Origin: Salinispirillum sp. LH 10-3-1
GTDB taxonomy: Bacteria > Pseudomonadota > Gammaproteobacteria > Pseudomonadales > Natronospirillaceae
DNA length: 64,000 nucleotides
NCBI RefSeq assembly: GCF_030643825.1
Contig: NZ_CP101717.1
Location: 2,749,673 to 2,813,672, forward strand
Direction of reading: 5' to 3'
Made by a program: the position numbers and the translations under genes. How positions within the stretch are numbered: the first letter of the stretch is position 1; each line of letters starts with the position of its first letter. The notes under the pieces are model-generated. The model saw only the letters and a program-made list of their open reading frames with translations, ran no database searches and was not told where the DNA came from. This document shows positions 27,929 through 37,625 of the stretch, one piece after another.

Positions 27929-29227
27929 ATGCGGATTGTTATTCTGGGCAGCGGTATTATTGGTGTTACCAGTGCGTGGTATCTCGCCAAGGCAGGACAC
28001 GAAGTCACGGTGATTGATCGCCAAGACGCCCCCGCTCTAGAAACCAGCTTCGCCAATGCCGGGCAAATATCACCCGGCTACTCGGCCCCTTGGGCAGCAC
28101 CGGGCGTACCGTTGAAGGCCGTGAAATGGCTATTGCAAGACCTTGCACCGCTGCGCGTCACCCCGCAATTAGATCCCTTCCAGTGGCAGTGGATGACTAA
28201 GATGCTCAGCAACTGCACCGGTAAAGCCTACGCCATCAACAAGTCACGCATGTTGCGCGTCGCGGAATACAGCCGTGACTGCTTCATTCAACTGCGCCAG
28301 GACACCGGTCTGAACTACGACAATGAAGCCAAGGGGTTGATCCAACTATTCCGCACGCACAAGCAGCTTGATGCCTCTGCCAAAGACACTAAGGTATTGG
28401 AAGAGTGTAATGTGCGTTATGAACGCCTGAGCGTTGCGGAAATTCTGCACCACGAGCCGGGCTTGATCGCCGCACGGGACAAACTGGTCGGCGGCCTGCG
28501 TCTGCCAGGGGATGAAACCGGCGACTGCTTTAAGTTCACACAAACACTGGCTAACGCCTGCAAGGCATTGGGCGTGCAGTTTCGCTTTAACACCACCGTC
28601 GATGGTTTGGTGCAGGACGGTGATGCCGTCACTGGTGTGCGTATGGGCGAGGAAACCTTACCGGCCGAGCGCGTACTGGTCGCACTGGGTAGTTTCAGTC
28701 GTCATTTGTTAAAGCCACTGGGCTTCAACCTACCCATCTACCCGGTCAAGGGCTCTTCATTGACCATGCCGGTCACTGACGGCACCTACGCACCGGTATC
28801 GACCGTCATGGATGAAACCTACAAGATCGCCCTGACGCGTTTAGGAGACCGCATCCGCGTCGGCGGTACCGCTGAGCTCAGCGGTTATAATCTCGATCTG
28901 CCCGAGAACCGTAAAAAGAACCTGAACCATGTGGTGCAGGACCTCTTTCCCGGTGGTGGCGACCTGACTCAGGCAGAATATTGGACTGGTTTGCGCCCGA
29001 TGACCCCGGATGGCACGCCCATCATCGGGCCAACCCGTTTGCGCAACCTCTTTTTAAACACCGGCCATGGCACCCTGGGCTGGACGATGTCGTTGGGCTC
29101 CGCCAAACTGGTGGCCGATTTGATGACCGGCCGACGTCCAGAGATCGACCCTGAAGGCTTGGATGTGGCACGCTACCAGCGCGGCCAGAAACAAGAAACG
29201 CTGCGCTGGTCGCATGAGGTAGAATAG
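27929..29227 (+). CDS. dadA: D-amino acid dehydrogenase small subunit
   Basis: DadA is a membrane-associated FAD enzyme that oxidises D-alanine to pyruvate and ammonia and passes electrons to the respiratory chain. The protein is 432 residues, the size of E. coli DadA. The N-terminal dinucleotide motif [20 protein letters not shown] is at residues 7-26 (G-x-G-x-x-G), and [22 protein letters not shown] follows, diagnostic of DadA. The C-terminal FAD contact is [15 protein letters not shown] 27929 follows AGAGGT; the frame's TTG at 27920 is rejected. It is the first gene of a dadA-ridA-alr set for alanine degradation. Confidence 0.96.
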   Translation: MRIVILGSGIIGVTSAWYLAKAGHEVTVIDRQDAPALETSFANAGQISPGYSAPWAAPGVPLKAVKWLLQDLAPLRVTPQLDPFQWQWMTKMLSNCTGKAYAINKSRMLRVAEYSRDCFIQLRQDTGLNYDNEAKGLIQLFRTHKQLDASAKDTKVLEECNVRYERLSVAEILHHEPGLIAARDKLVGGLRLPGDETGDCFKFTQTLANACKALGVQFRFNTTVDGLVQDGDAVTGVRMGEETLPAERVLVALGSFSRHLLKPLGFNLPIYPVKGSSLTMPVTDGTYAPVSTVMDETYKIALTRLGDRIRVGGTAELSGYNLDLPENRKKNLNHVVQDLFPGGGDLTQAEYWTGLRPMTPDGTPIIGPTRLRNLFLNTGHGTLGWTMSLGSAKLVADLMTGRRPEIDPEGLDVARYQRGQKQETLRWSHEVE

Positions 29228-29241
29228 AATCATCTTGAGAG

Positions 29242-29361
29242 GCTGAAAGCAGTTGGCGATTGGTATAAATCGGGGACGCCGTGAAAGCATCCCTGCTGGC
29301 TCCTTGCCGCCTTCCCTGGCGGCAAACGCCCCTTTTATACCAATCGCCAACTGCTCTCAGC
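29242..29361. repeat. Nested inverted-repeat element between dadA and the RidA gene
   Basis: The outer arms are 29242-29269 and 29334-29361, 28 bp with a single mismatch. Inside lies a core GGGACGCC (29273-29280) and a hairpin TTGCCGCC (29304-29311) / GGCGGCAA (29318-29325). The core matches the guaB-guaA element in reverse complement, with paired base changes in the stem, while the outer arms are unrelated. Starting 15 nt after the dadA stop, it would fold in the dad mRNA and might reduce read-through into the downstream genes or protect the 3' end of dadA mRNA. Confidence 0.88.
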
Positions 29362-29407
29362 GACAGACATCCATCATTCAATGAATTAAAGCAATAAGGA
29401 ACAAGCC

Positions 29408-29797
29408 ATGAGCACAAAGACCATTATTTCCACAACCAACGCGCCAGCGGCCATCGGCCCGTATTCACAAGCCGTTAAAGTAGGCAACACAGTGTACATG
29501 TCTGGCCAGATCCCACTGGACCCAGTGTCCATGGAAATGGTGATGGATAGCTTTGAAGCGCAGGCCGTGCGTGTGTTTGAAAACATGGATGCGGTGGCTA
29601 AAGCGGCCGGCGGAGATTTGTCCAACATCGTTAAGTTGACGATTTTGCTGACAGATCTGGCCAACTTTGCTGAAGTGAACGAAATCATGACGCGCTACTT
29701 CAAAGAGCCCTTCCCAGCCCGTGCTGCTTATGCCGTAAAAGCCCTGCCTAAGGGTGCCGACATCGAAGTAGAAGCCGTACTGGTATTGGAAGACTGA
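29408..29797 (+). CDS. RidA family enamine/imine deaminase
   Basis: A 129-residue RidA (YjgF/YER057c) protein, which hydrolyses reactive 2-aminoacrylate and other imines released by PLP and flavin enzymes. Typical blocks are [24 protein letters not shown], the helix [23 protein letters not shown], and [26 protein letters not shown] with the catalytic Arg in PARAAY. ATAAGGA precedes the ATG. Set between dadA and alr, it probably clears imine formed by D-amino acid oxidation (inference). It ends 3 nt before alr. Confidence 0.95.
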   Translation: MSTKTIISTTNAPAAIGPYSQAVKVGNTVYMSGQIPLDPVSMEMVMDSFEAQAVRVFENMDAVAKAAGGDLSNIVKLTILLTDLANFAEVNEIMTRYFKEPFPARAAYAVKALPKGADIEVEAVLVLED

Positions 29798-29800
29798 TTC

Positions 29801-30886
29801 ATGGCGCGTAACGCGGTTGCAACCGTTCATCTGTCGGCGATTCGCCACAATTATCGGCTGGCTAAAGCACAGGCGCCGGGCGCTAAAGCCGCGGCTATCA
29901 TCAAAGCGAATGCATACGGACATGGTGCCATTCCGGTGGCACGGGCCTTGGCAGCTGACGTCGACGCCTTTGGCGTTGCCTGTATCGAAGAGGCGCTCGA
30001 GCTGCGTGCCGCAGGAATCAGCCAGCCTATTTTGCTGCTGGAGGGTTTCTTTCATGCCGACGAGCTGCCACTGATTGATCAGCATCAGCTATGGACAGCC
30101 TTGCATACCGATGAACAGTTAACCGCGCTATGCGCTTACGCCCCGCAGTTGCGCCATCCATTAAACGTCTGGATCAAGCTGGATTCAGGCATGCACCGCT
30201 TGGGTTTTGCTCCCGACCGGGCCGCTGAACTACAGGCGACGGTCAGCGCCTTACCCCAGGTTGCCGAGGTCGTTTTGATGACACACTTTGCGCGCTCGGA
30301 TGAACCTGAGGAAGCTCAAACGGTCGAACAGATCACGCGTTTCAATACGGCGCTAGAAGGTGTGGATGTACCAGTAAGCCTGAGCAATTCAGCGGGTGTG
30401 ATGGCTTGGCCAGCCGCTCATGGTCAATGGTTGCGTCCCGGTATGATGCTGTACGGCGCGACGCCCTTTATGAGCGCCAACGCAGTGGCCGACCAACTAC
30501 AAGCAGGGATGACGCTGACTTCCGAGATCATTGCGGTACGCGACGTTCCGGCGGGCGAAGCGGTGGGCTATGGTGCGACCTTTACTTGTGACACCCCGCG
30601 ACGCATTGGTACCGTGGCCATGGGCTACGGCGACGGCTACCCGCGCCACGCCAAAAACGGTACGCCCGTGTTGGTGAACGGGCAACGCACTGCCTTAGCC
30701 GGACGGGTATCCATGGATATGCTGACCATTGACCTCACCCATCTGCCCGAAGCCAAAGTTGGTGACACCGTTACCCTGTGGGGGCCTGCATTGCCCGCCG
30801 CCGAGGTCGCACCTTGGTGCGACACCATTCCTTACACGCTGGTGACCTGCCTTACACCACGGGTTAAGCGGGTCTACCAAGAGTAA
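29801..30886 (+). CDS. dadX: Alanine racemase (catabolic DadX type by context)
   Basis: PLP enzyme interconverting L- and D-alanine. The 361-residue protein has the PLP Lys35 in IIKANAYGHGA and the catalytic Tyr in GYGATFTC (about residue 258). WIKLDSGMHRLGF and ARVSMDMLTIDLT are also seen (the latter reads GRVSMDM). The start ATG 29801 is 3 nt after the RidA stop. Because it follows dadA, the protein most likely supplies D-alanine for DadA as DadX does; a separate Alr for the wall may be elsewhere. It converges with the pirin gene with a 2-nt gap. Confidence 0.95.
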   Translation: MARNAVATVHLSAIRHNYRLAKAQAPGAKAAAIIKANAYGHGAIPVARALAADVDAFGVACIEEALELRAAGISQPILLLEGFFHADELPLIDQHQLWTALHTDEQLTALCAYAPQLRHPLNVWIKLDSGMHRLGFAPDRAAELQATVSALPQVAEVVLMTHFARSDEPEEAQTVEQITRFNTALEGVDVPVSLSNSAGVMAWPAAHGQWLRPGMMLYGATPFMSANAVADQLQAGMTLTSEIIAVRDVPAGEAVGYGATFTCDTPRRIGTVAMGYGDGYPRHAKNGTPVLVNGQRTALAGRVSMDMLTIDLTHLPEAKVGDTVTLWGPALPAAEVAPWCDTIPYTLVTCLTPRVKRVYQE

Positions 30887-30888
30887 GG

Positions 30889-31908
30889 CTACTTCACCTC
30901 TTCCGTGCCGTCCGCGTGCTTGGCAAAGCGGCCGCGCTGATGACCATGCACATGGTCGTAGCTCGGCCATGGCCAACCACCGAATTGATCTTTACGATAA
31001 TCGGCGAAGGCTTGCTGAATCTCTGCTTCGGTGTTCATTACAAAGGGGCCATACTTGGCCACCGGCTCACCGATCGGCTTACCTTGTAACAGCAACATAT
31101 CACACCCTTGGCTACCGGCCCGCAGGCGCACCGGCTGGTCAGAGGCCAGCAAAGCGCCTTGCTCAATACGCAACGCTTGCTGGTCTACCGTAAGATCATC
31201 ACCACGGTAGTAATAAAGCACACGATTCAAGCCCGCACTGGCCGCCGGCAATTCCCACTCGGCATCGGGCGCCATGTGAATGGTCCAAATAGCCACCTCA
31301 TTGGCCTCGTCCGCCGCCCAAGACTCCGGTGGGGGTGCTGGCGCACGCTTATCGCCCAACGAGCCAGCGGTAATGACCACCCGGGTGGTACGGCCTGCCT
31401 CGTCCTGATGACTGTATTCCGGCACATCCTCTTTCCACAGCATGGTAAAGTGCGGGTCGGTCATCTTGCTCTTGGCCGGTAAGTTAAGCCAAATCTGGAA
31501 CAACTCCATGGTGTTTTCTTTGTCGTCATGCATCAACGGAAACATCTCTGAATGCTGCACGCCACGCCCGGCGGTCATCCACTGCGTATCACCGCCCATG
31601 TAACGCCCGGCGGCCCCCATGGAGTCGGCATGATCCACCACCCCCTTAGTCACCACCGTTACGGTTTCAAAACCGCGATGCGGGTGACCCGGAAAGCCAG
31701 GGATTTTGTCGCCATGATACATGCGCCAGCCATCACGAATCTCAAAGTCCTGCCCGATATTACGCCCCTTCAACAAGGAGCGCTCGGGCCCAAGCTCGCC
31801 ATTGCCTGCCGGAAAGAAATCTTCATGGTGGACACAAAACAAGAAAGGGTCAGCGGTCTGCCACGGGAAGCCGAGGCCGAAAACCTGCAAGACGGGTGAA
31901 TTACTCAT
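30889..31908 (-). CDS. Pirin family bicupin protein
   Basis: A 339-residue pirin-like protein. The N-terminal cupin carries HPHRGFETVTVVTKGVVDH and GGDTQWMTAGRGVQHSEMF, giving the His/His/His/Glu metal site. The C-terminal cupin (about 190-290) ends with the typical GKPIGEPVAKYGPFVMNTEAEIQQAF. Bacterial pirins include quercetinases and regulators of pyruvate metabolism; the substrate is unknown here. The start at 31908 (MSNSPVLQV) follows GAGGAG; the frame to 31938 is an unsupported extension. Confidence 0.9.
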   Translation of the reverse strand: MSNSPVLQVFGLGFPWQTADPFLFCVHHEDFFPAGNGELGPERSLLKGRNIGQDFEIRDGWRMYHGDKIPGFPGHPHRGFETVTVVTKGVVDHADSMGAAGRYMGGDTQWMTAGRGVQHSEMFPLMHDDKENTMELFQIWLNLPAKSKMTDPHFTMLWKEDVPEYSHQDEAGRTTRVVITAGSLGDKRAPAPPPESWAADEANEVAIWTIHMAPDAEWELPAASAGLNRVLYYYRGDDLTVDQQALRIEQGALLASDQPVRLRAGSQGCDMLLLQGKPIGEPVAKYGPFVMNTEAEIQQAFADYRKDQFGGWPWPSYDHVHGHQRGRFAKHADGTEEVK

Positions 31909-32014
31909 AATCTCTGAACTCCTCAAGCGATGGAGCATCTACGCAACGGACGCCACGTTGGATGCTCCAGACACAGCAATCGTCAGCGCCATTCACCCGC
32001 CTAAGGATCGCATC

Positions 32015-33802
32015 CTACTCCGACAAAAGATAGATCAGCGATGCCGCCGACCACGCCTGCGGTCGGCAGGCATCCAGATACGGCAAGGGCGGGTGCGTTG
32101 CCCGCGCGTAGCCACCCACCAATTCCGGCAATCGTTTGTCGTCTTGCGACTGCGCCAGGTCGGTCAGGGCTGTGGCGACCTGAGCAAAGGCCTCCGTGTA
32201 TCCGTAGCGTTTTAAGCCCGCAGCAAATAACGCCGTATCGTGTGGCCACACAGAACCATTGTGATACGACAAAGGATTGTACATCACCTCCAAAGTGCTG
32301 AGTGTGCGCAGCCCCCAGCCGGACCACATGTCGTCTTCTAGCATCCTCGGCACTAGCTGCTCGGCGTACTCAGGCCGTACCACCCCACTCCACAACAAAT
32401 GGCCTGAGTCTGAGCTGTTAATGTCGAGCTGGGTACTGGCTTCATCGACGGCAATCGCAAAATTACGCTGTTGCGGCATCCAGAACAGGTCGTGCAGCTG
32501 CGCCTGAATAGCTCGAGCGGCCGAACGATAATGCTCAGCATCACTCGGGCGCTGTAAATGTTGATAGAACTCTGCAACTGCCTCATAAGCTGCGTAGGCG
32601 TAACCCTGCACTTCAGCCACAGCCAAAGCACCCTTACCGAGCCGGCCATCGGCGTAACTCAACGAATCGCTGGAGTCTTTCCAGCTCTGCACGGCCAGAG
32701 CTTTGTCGTTGCCACGAAAGACGATAAGCCCACGCTCATCACGGTACTGCAGCATCCAATTCAGCGCCGCCTCCCAATAAGGCTGCAATTCTTCAATCAG
32801 CGTCGTCTCACCGGTAGTACGGACCGTTTCAGCCAATAGAACCAAGTACAGAGGGGTAGCATCGGCCGATCCATAGTAAGTCAAGAACGGGAGACGCCCC
32901 GTACGACTCAGCTCACCGTAGCGCTGTTCGTGCAGTATCTTGCCCGGCTGCTCATCGCGAAACTCGTCCAACTGCTGGCCTTGATGCGCGCCCAGAAAGC
33001 GCAACACACCTTTTGCCAAGTCGGGAAAGCGTGGCAATAGCAACCAGGCCGTGATGATGGAATCACGCCCAAAAGGTGTTACAAACCATGGAATACCAGC
33101 GGCAATATTCAACCCTTGTGGCGTGCCGAGCAGCAAACAACGCAAATCATCACTGGCTTGTTGAAACACCGCGCTGGCTCGCTCATTACTGGGCAGCTGG
33201 CCGAGCCAATCCGGCTTGACATCCACCATGTCCGTACCCTGCGCCAACGAACTCTTGACCTTGATGCTAACCCGTAGCGTTATGGTCTGACCCGGCGCCA
33301 CTTCCAGTTCATCGTGAAACTGCGCGCCTTGGATATCCACCGATACGCTGTGGCGCACATCATCGGTCGCCTGATAGCGCGCTTCATATTCATGCGTACC
33401 GCGCGAGCAGGTCAACGTCCGATGATCCAAATCGGCAAACTGACCTCTGATCTCAAACATGTCAGCAAAATCACTGTCCAAGCTCAAGGCAACGGTGAAG
33501 CGATGAAAGCGGCGATCAGTGTTGCTGACAGTCAGTTCATCCACCAATCCATCGGCTTGCATTATCAGGCGGCGTTCGACCGCCAGCTCTTGGCGATGAT
33601 CACGCGATAAGGACCAATATTCGGTAATCTGGCGTCCGTCAGCGGCATGCCGTAACAGACAGTCGAAGCCATCAAACTGCCACGCATAGTGATTCAACAC
33701 ACGCGTATCGAGAAAATACAGTCCACTCTCTCGTAACTCGGGTTTGACCCGCCCAACGTCATCCAGAATCAAATACGAATAATTGTGCTTCAATGGAATC
33801 AT
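32015..33802 (-). CDS. Glycogen-debranching-type amylo-alpha-1,6-glucosidase
   Basis: A 595-residue protein with the two-domain layout of bacterial GDE-like glucosidases. The N-terminal GDE_N_bis-type beta domain (residues about 1-210) reads LILDDVGRVKPELRESGLYFLDTRVLNHY. A GH63/GH133-like (alpha/alpha)6 domain follows, with IPWFVTPFGRDSIITAW, RYGSADATPLY-like TYYGSADATPLYLVLLA, and NGSVWPHDTALFAAGL. It should cleave alpha-1,6 or related glucosides. It is somewhat short for the family (about 700). As last gene of the LacI/ABC sugar locus, 8 nt after the permease, it probably processes the imported oligosaccharide in the cytoplasm; no signal peptide is seen. Confidence 0.9.
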   Translation of the reverse strand: MIPLKHNYSYLILDDVGRVKPELRESGLYFLDTRVLNHYAWQFDGFDCLLRHAADGRQITEYWSLSRDHRQELAVERRLIMQADGLVDELTVSNTDRRFHRFTVALSLDSDFADMFEIRGQFADLDHRTLTCSRGTHEYEARYQATDDVRHSVSVDIQGAQFHDELEVAPGQTITLRVSIKVKSSLAQGTDMVDVKPDWLGQLPSNERASAVFQQASDDLRCLLLGTPQGLNIAAGIPWFVTPFGRDSIITAWLLLPRFPDLAKGVLRFLGAHQGQQLDEFRDEQPGKILHEQRYGELSRTGRLPFLTYYGSADATPLYLVLLAETVRTTGETTLIEELQPYWEAALNWMLQYRDERGLIVFRGNDKALAVQSWKDSSDSLSYADGRLGKGALAVAEVQGYAYAAYEAVAEFYQHLQRPSDAEHYRSAARAIQAQLHDLFWMPQQRNFAIAVDEASTQLDINSSDSGHLLWSGVVRPEYAEQLVPRMLEDDMWSGWGLRTLSTLEVMYNPLSYHNGSVWPHDTALFAAGLKRYGYTEAFAQVATALTDLAQSQDDKRLPELVGGYARATHPPLPYLDACRPQAWSAASLIYLLSE

Positions 33803-33810
33803 AGTACTGC

Positions 33811-35181
33811 TTACTCCTTACTGCCGGAGGCTATGGGGTTATCGACAATGTAGCGTTGAAAGAGCATGAACATGATCAGTACCGGGACCGTCGACATAAA
33901 TGCCCCCGCCAAGATCAACGACCAATCACCCGCACCGCCATAAGCGTTCCGCAGGGACAATAGACCCACCGGCAGGGTGAAGGCGCTGGCTGGGCTGTTG
34001 ATCAATACCAGAGGCCAGAAGAAATCGTTCCACGCGCCTTGAAATGCCATGATGGTAACGGTGACCAGTGCCGGCCGGCTCATCGGTAGCACAATGCGAT
34101 AGAAGGTGGTCCAGTACCCTGCGCCGTCCATTAAGGCGGCCTCTTCTATCTCCTTTGGAATACTCTGGAAGAACTGCTTCATAATGAGCACCTGCGCTGA
34201 CACTATGGTCACCATAATGACCGCCCAAGGGGTGTTCAGCAGGTTGATGTCGCGAATCACCAAATAGTTGGAAATGAAGGTGACCTGAACCGGAATCATC
34301 ATGCTCACCAGCAGCAACATAAAGAGCGCTCGATTGCCCGGAAAACGCAATCGCGCTAAGGCATAACCCGCCATGGTGGCGAACACCAGCGTTAAGATGA
34401 CGCGCCCGGCAGCAATGAAAAAGCTGTTCTTAAACCAACTGACAAAAAGGCTATTGCCGGTATTGAGGTCAACCGATTCCTTGATCACACGCCGATAGTT
34501 ATTGAACACGTAGCCGAGCGAACCGGGAGTGATGTTCTCCCAGCTCGCGACCCGCCCACGCCGCTCGATGCGTGTTGGCGGTAAGGTGGCATCCACCAAG
34601 GTTTGGCTAAGGGGCGCTTCGGCGGTCAAAGGTACACGCTCAATGCGCGGCCCCTCGTTATCGTGACGAAAGCGAATGGTCCAGGTAGCGCGCTGCCATG
34701 GTGTCACGACGCCGTCCACTTCCACCTCGAAGGGTTCCAAAGCAGCGTGTTCAATGGTCCAGTCTACGATGTGATCAGCCGCGAAATCGCGGTACACCGC
34801 AGCGGCCATTCCGGTCCCCGGTCGCCGCCGTGGCACTTCAATCGCAGGCTCAACCAATTCAACATCCGCCGGTGCAGCGTAGGTCAACTCAAAGGTCACG
34901 TCACCGGATGGGCCAAAACCACCCCAAAAGGCATCACCGGAACCTTGACGACCCAACCGCCACGCAACTACCCAATTGGCCGGATGTATCTGCTCAAAGG
35001 CCAGCCGAAAGGGCTGCTCCAGCGGATCACGCTTTAGGCTCGCCAGCAAGGCAAACATAAAGGTGCCCATCAATACCGTGGCCACGGCCAGCAGTATTCC
35101 ATAAAGAATGATCAGACTGGCTGCCTGACGGCGGCGCACTGCGGCTTGTTCAACTCTGGATTCAAGAGCGGATTCAGTCAT
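33811..35181 (-). CDS. Carbohydrate ABC transporter permease (CUT1, MalG-like) with a large insertion
   Basis: Inner-membrane permease of a sugar importer. At 456 residues it is about 160 longer than usual: after the first membrane helix (LIILYGILLAVATVLMGTF) there is a soluble stretch of roughly 190 residues (about 60-245), rich in beta-type sequence, before the remaining five helices. The EAA loop that contacts the ATPase is EEAALMDGAGYWTTFYRIVL. The start at 35181 (MTESALESR) follows GGAG at 7 nt and overlaps the upstream permease stop by 8 nt (ATGACTGA), showing coupling. The insertion faces the periplasm by topology and may contact the binding protein. Confidence 0.92.
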   Translation of the reverse strand: MTESALESRVEQAAVRRRQAASLIILYGILLAVATVLMGTFMFALLASLKRDPLEQPFRLAFEQIHPANWVVAWRLGRQGSGDAFWGGFGPSGDVTFELTYAAPADVELVEPAIEVPRRRPGTGMAAAVYRDFAADHIVDWTIEHAALEPFEVEVDGVVTPWQRATWTIRFRHDNEGPRIERVPLTAEAPLSQTLVDATLPPTRIERRGRVASWENITPGSLGYVFNNYRRVIKESVDLNTGNSLFVSWFKNSFFIAAGRVILTLVFATMAGYALARLRFPGNRALFMLLLVSMMIPVQVTFISNYLVIRDINLLNTPWAVIMVTIVSAQVLIMKQFFQSIPKEIEEAALMDGAGYWTTFYRIVLPMSRPALVTVTIMAFQGAWNDFFWPLVLINSPASAFTLPVGLLSLRNAYGGAGDWSLILAGAFMSTVPVLIMFMLFQRYIVDNPIASGSKE

Positions 35182-36274
35182 TAGTGGTCTCCGATACGCC
35201 GACGGCACGTTGGATCAATACCAAGATCAACGTTAAGGTTGCCAACACTAAGGCGGCGGCGCTGGCCATGCCAATGCGCGGCGACCCACCGGGCGGGAAG
35301 GCATTGTGGTAGGTGAAGTACGCCAACGTGACCTTAGACTCTAACGGTGCGGCATCGCCCAACAGCGCCACCTGATCAAACATCTGCAATGTCCCTATGA
35401 TGCCCAGGGTCACGACCGTAAAACTGACCGGCATTAGACGCGGCCAGGTCACATGGCGCAGCTGCTGCCAGCGCGACGCGCCCTCTATACGGGCGGCTTC
35501 GTACAGCGACTCGGGAATGGACTGCAGCCCGGCCAGATACAGCAGCATTAAGGTGGGCACGGTGGTGAAAATGTTCATCGCAACGATGGCCCAAATGGTG
35601 CGCGGTAACGGTCCCCAGACTTCGCGCGTATTCAACCAGGTGATGGCTACCGGCTGCTCTAAAGCGCGCACACCGATGCCATAACCCGCCATGATCACCA
35701 TAACGACTACGGTCACCGCGAAGGACACCAAGCCATTGAACGGGTCACCCCAACGCATCCACGTGTATTTGCGCCGCTTCCACAAAAACTGCAGCGTCTG
35801 CAGAGCAAAGAAAAGCAGCCCGCCGGTTACTATCAGCCCCCCATGCGCGCTTAACCAACCCAACCCTTGATTGATCAACCCTTGGCGTTGGAACAGCCAC
35901 AAAAAAATCAATGTCATCGCGGCGCTGGACAAAATCGACGGGAAGTAAAAAATAGTACGAAACGCACCACGACCTTTGATTTTTTGATTCGCCGCCAAGG
36001 CCAACAGAAGCGCCAAACCGGTTTGTAAGGTGGTAACGACCACGGCAAAAGCCAGAGAGTGCTTCAACGCCAAGGCAAACAAGGGGTCGGTTAGCAAGGC
36101 AATGTAGTTCGCGACGCCAACCCACTCGGGGGTCGAAAATAAATCATAGGTCTGAAAGCTGAATAGCACGGTACGTACTAAGGCATAGACAAAGAAAACA
36201 AAGAGCGAAACGCAAAAGGGCAAGGCAAACATCAAGCCCGCCGTGCGTTCCTGACGCAACATCGATTGGTTCAT
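35174..36274 (-). CDS. Sugar ABC transporter permease (CUT1, MalF/UgpA-like)
   Basis: First permease of the pair, 366 residues. It has about eight hydrophobic segments, two more than a minimal UgpA, because of a middle insertion (GGLIVTGGLLFFALQTLQFLWKRR, then LVSFAVTVVVMVIMAG). The EAA motif is YEAARIEGASRWQQLRHVTW. The start at 36274 (MNQSMLRQERTAG) is preferred over 36298. A hairpin with a T-run separates it from the binding protein gene, which would lower its expression relative to that gene, as in mal-type operons. Confidence 0.92.
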   Translation of the reverse strand: MNQSMLRQERTAGLMFALPFCVSLFVFFVYALVRTVLFSFQTYDLFSTPEWVGVANYIALLTDPLFALALKHSLAFAVVVTTLQTGLALLLALAANQKIKGRGAFRTIFYFPSILSSAAMTLIFLWLFQRQGLINQGLGWLSAHGGLIVTGGLLFFALQTLQFLWKRRKYTWMRWGDPFNGLVSFAVTVVVMVIMAGYGIGVRALEQPVAITWLNTREVWGPLPRTIWAIVAMNIFTTVPTLMLLYLAGLQSIPESLYEAARIEGASRWQQLRHVTWPRLMPVSFTVVTLGIIGTLQMFDQVALLGDAAPLESKVTLAYFTYHNAFPPGGSPRIGMASAAALVLATLTLILVLIQRAVGVSETTND

Positions 36275-36300
36275 AACCTTGACCCCTTCTTCAACCAATT

Positions 36301-36340
36301 GAAAAAGGGCGACTGCTGAGGCTGCGCCTGCACAGTCGCC
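36301..36340 (-). terminator. Intra-operon attenuating hairpin between binding protein and permease genes
   Basis: On the minus strand GGCGACTG (36333-36340) pairs with CAGTCGCC (36308-36315), with an inner GGC/GCC pair, followed by C and TTTTT (36302-36306). It begins 7 nt after the stop of the binding-protein gene. Position and form fit a partial terminator giving excess binding protein. Confidence 0.7.
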
Positions 36341-36346
36341 AGTTGC

Positions 36347-37576
36347 TTAGCGACCGGTTAAACGGTCAAACTGCTGCTGCGCATGGCGAATCGCATCATC
36401 AATGGTACGCTCCTTCAGCAGTGCTGCGCCGAGCGCTTCGTCCATGATCGACTTCCAGTCGCCACCGTACTGAGCAAAAGCAAAGGGCTCAACATAGCCA
36501 TCGCTGGCCCCGTTGAAGACTACGCGGCTGATCTCGGCTTCTTGGCCAGTGCCGTTAAAGTATGGGTTGTTGCCGAGGCTTTCGCGACTGGGCAACGCCA
36601 AGCCACTTTCCAATACCCACTGCTGCGCTTTCGGAGACATCAGCAGTTCGATCAACTTATGCGCCGAATCTTTTACCTGGCTGTCATTGGCCACCGACCA
36701 AGACACAGTGAATATGAGATTGCCGCGTTCGCCCGTGCCGGGGTGCACAGGAATACCCACAGTACCGTATTGCATCGACGGTGCTTGGTCGCGCAAAAAG
36801 CCTGAGATCCACGAGCCTTCAATAGCCACTGCGGTGGTTTCATCGCCAAAACAACCGCCCATCCAGCCTTGTCCAACATCGGCTGCCATGACGCCTGCTC
36901 CCTGATCTGGCAGCGTGGTATAGAACTCAAATGCGTCACGGAAGCGGTCGTCCAGCACGGTATGCCCTTGCTCATTGAATGGCGACCATCCGGTACCCAA
37001 AGCAAAGGCCGCGAAACGGGCATAGTCAGGTACCACGCAGATACCGTGAACATCGCCTAAATTGGTGCTGACGGCCTGTAACTTGCTGCGGAAGTCATGC
37101 CAGGTATCATCCATCGTAGGGTAGGCCACACCGGCATCATCAAAGATGTCTTTGTTAAACTGCAGCGCCAAGGTGTTGAAGTCTTTCGCCAAGCCCATCA
37201 ACTGGCCGTTGTACATAAAGGCTTCATTCAGGGCCGGAATTAACGCATCGGCCACGGCCTGATTCGCGTTCGATACCGGCGCAATGGCACCAGAACGGAA
37301 TAATGGTGCCCCCCAGAAAGAGTCCACATAGAACACATCAGCCGCCGTGCCTGCCGACAAAGCATTGGTCAAATACTGAGCAAAATCACCTTCAACGGGT
37401 TCATAGCGCACGGTAATACCGGCAGCGCGAATGTCATCGGCCAGTACTTCATTGAGCAACGAGTTGACCACGACAAGGTCATTCCCGCCCCAGCCACTGA
37501 TTCGCACAACATCGCTGGCCAATACCGGCGTTGTGGCAAGAGAAAGAGCGGTGATTAATGTTGTTGTTATTTTCAT
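36347..37576 (-). CDS. Sugar ABC transporter substrate-binding protein
   Basis: A 409-residue periplasmic binding protein (family 1, CUT1). The signal peptide is MKITTTLITALSLATTPVLA with cleavage before SDVVRI. Fold landmarks are ADVFYVDSFWGAPLFRSGAI, LAKDFNTLALQFNKDIFDDAG, AVAIEGSWISGFL and the lobe-closing NDSQVKDSAHKLIELLMSPKAQQW. It captures the sugar for the two permeases downstream. Two cysteines (GICVVP and GGCFGDE) may form a disulfide. Its promoter region holds a LacI-type operator 50 nt upstream. Confidence 0.93.
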   Translation of the reverse strand: MKITTTLITALSLATTPVLASDVVRISGWGGNDLVVVNSLLNEVLADDIRAAGITVRYEPVEGDFAQYLTNALSAGTAADVFYVDSFWGAPLFRSGAIAPVSNANQAVADALIPALNEAFMYNGQLMGLAKDFNTLALQFNKDIFDDAGVAYPTMDDTWHDFRSKLQAVSTNLGDVHGICVVPDYARFAAFALGTGWSPFNEQGHTVLDDRFRDAFEFYTTLPDQGAGVMAADVGQGWMGGCFGDETTAVAIEGSWISGFLRDQAPSMQYGTVGIPVHPGTGERGNLIFTVSWSVANDSQVKDSAHKLIELLMSPKAQQWVLESGLALPSRESLGNNPYFNGTGQEAEISRVVFNGASDGYVEPFAFAQYGGDWKSIMDEALGAALLKERTIDDAIRHAQQQFDRLTGR

Positions 37577-37625
37577 ATCGTCCTCACGGGTTGTTGTTCA
37601 TTACTTCGGTTAATTCATGCCAAAC

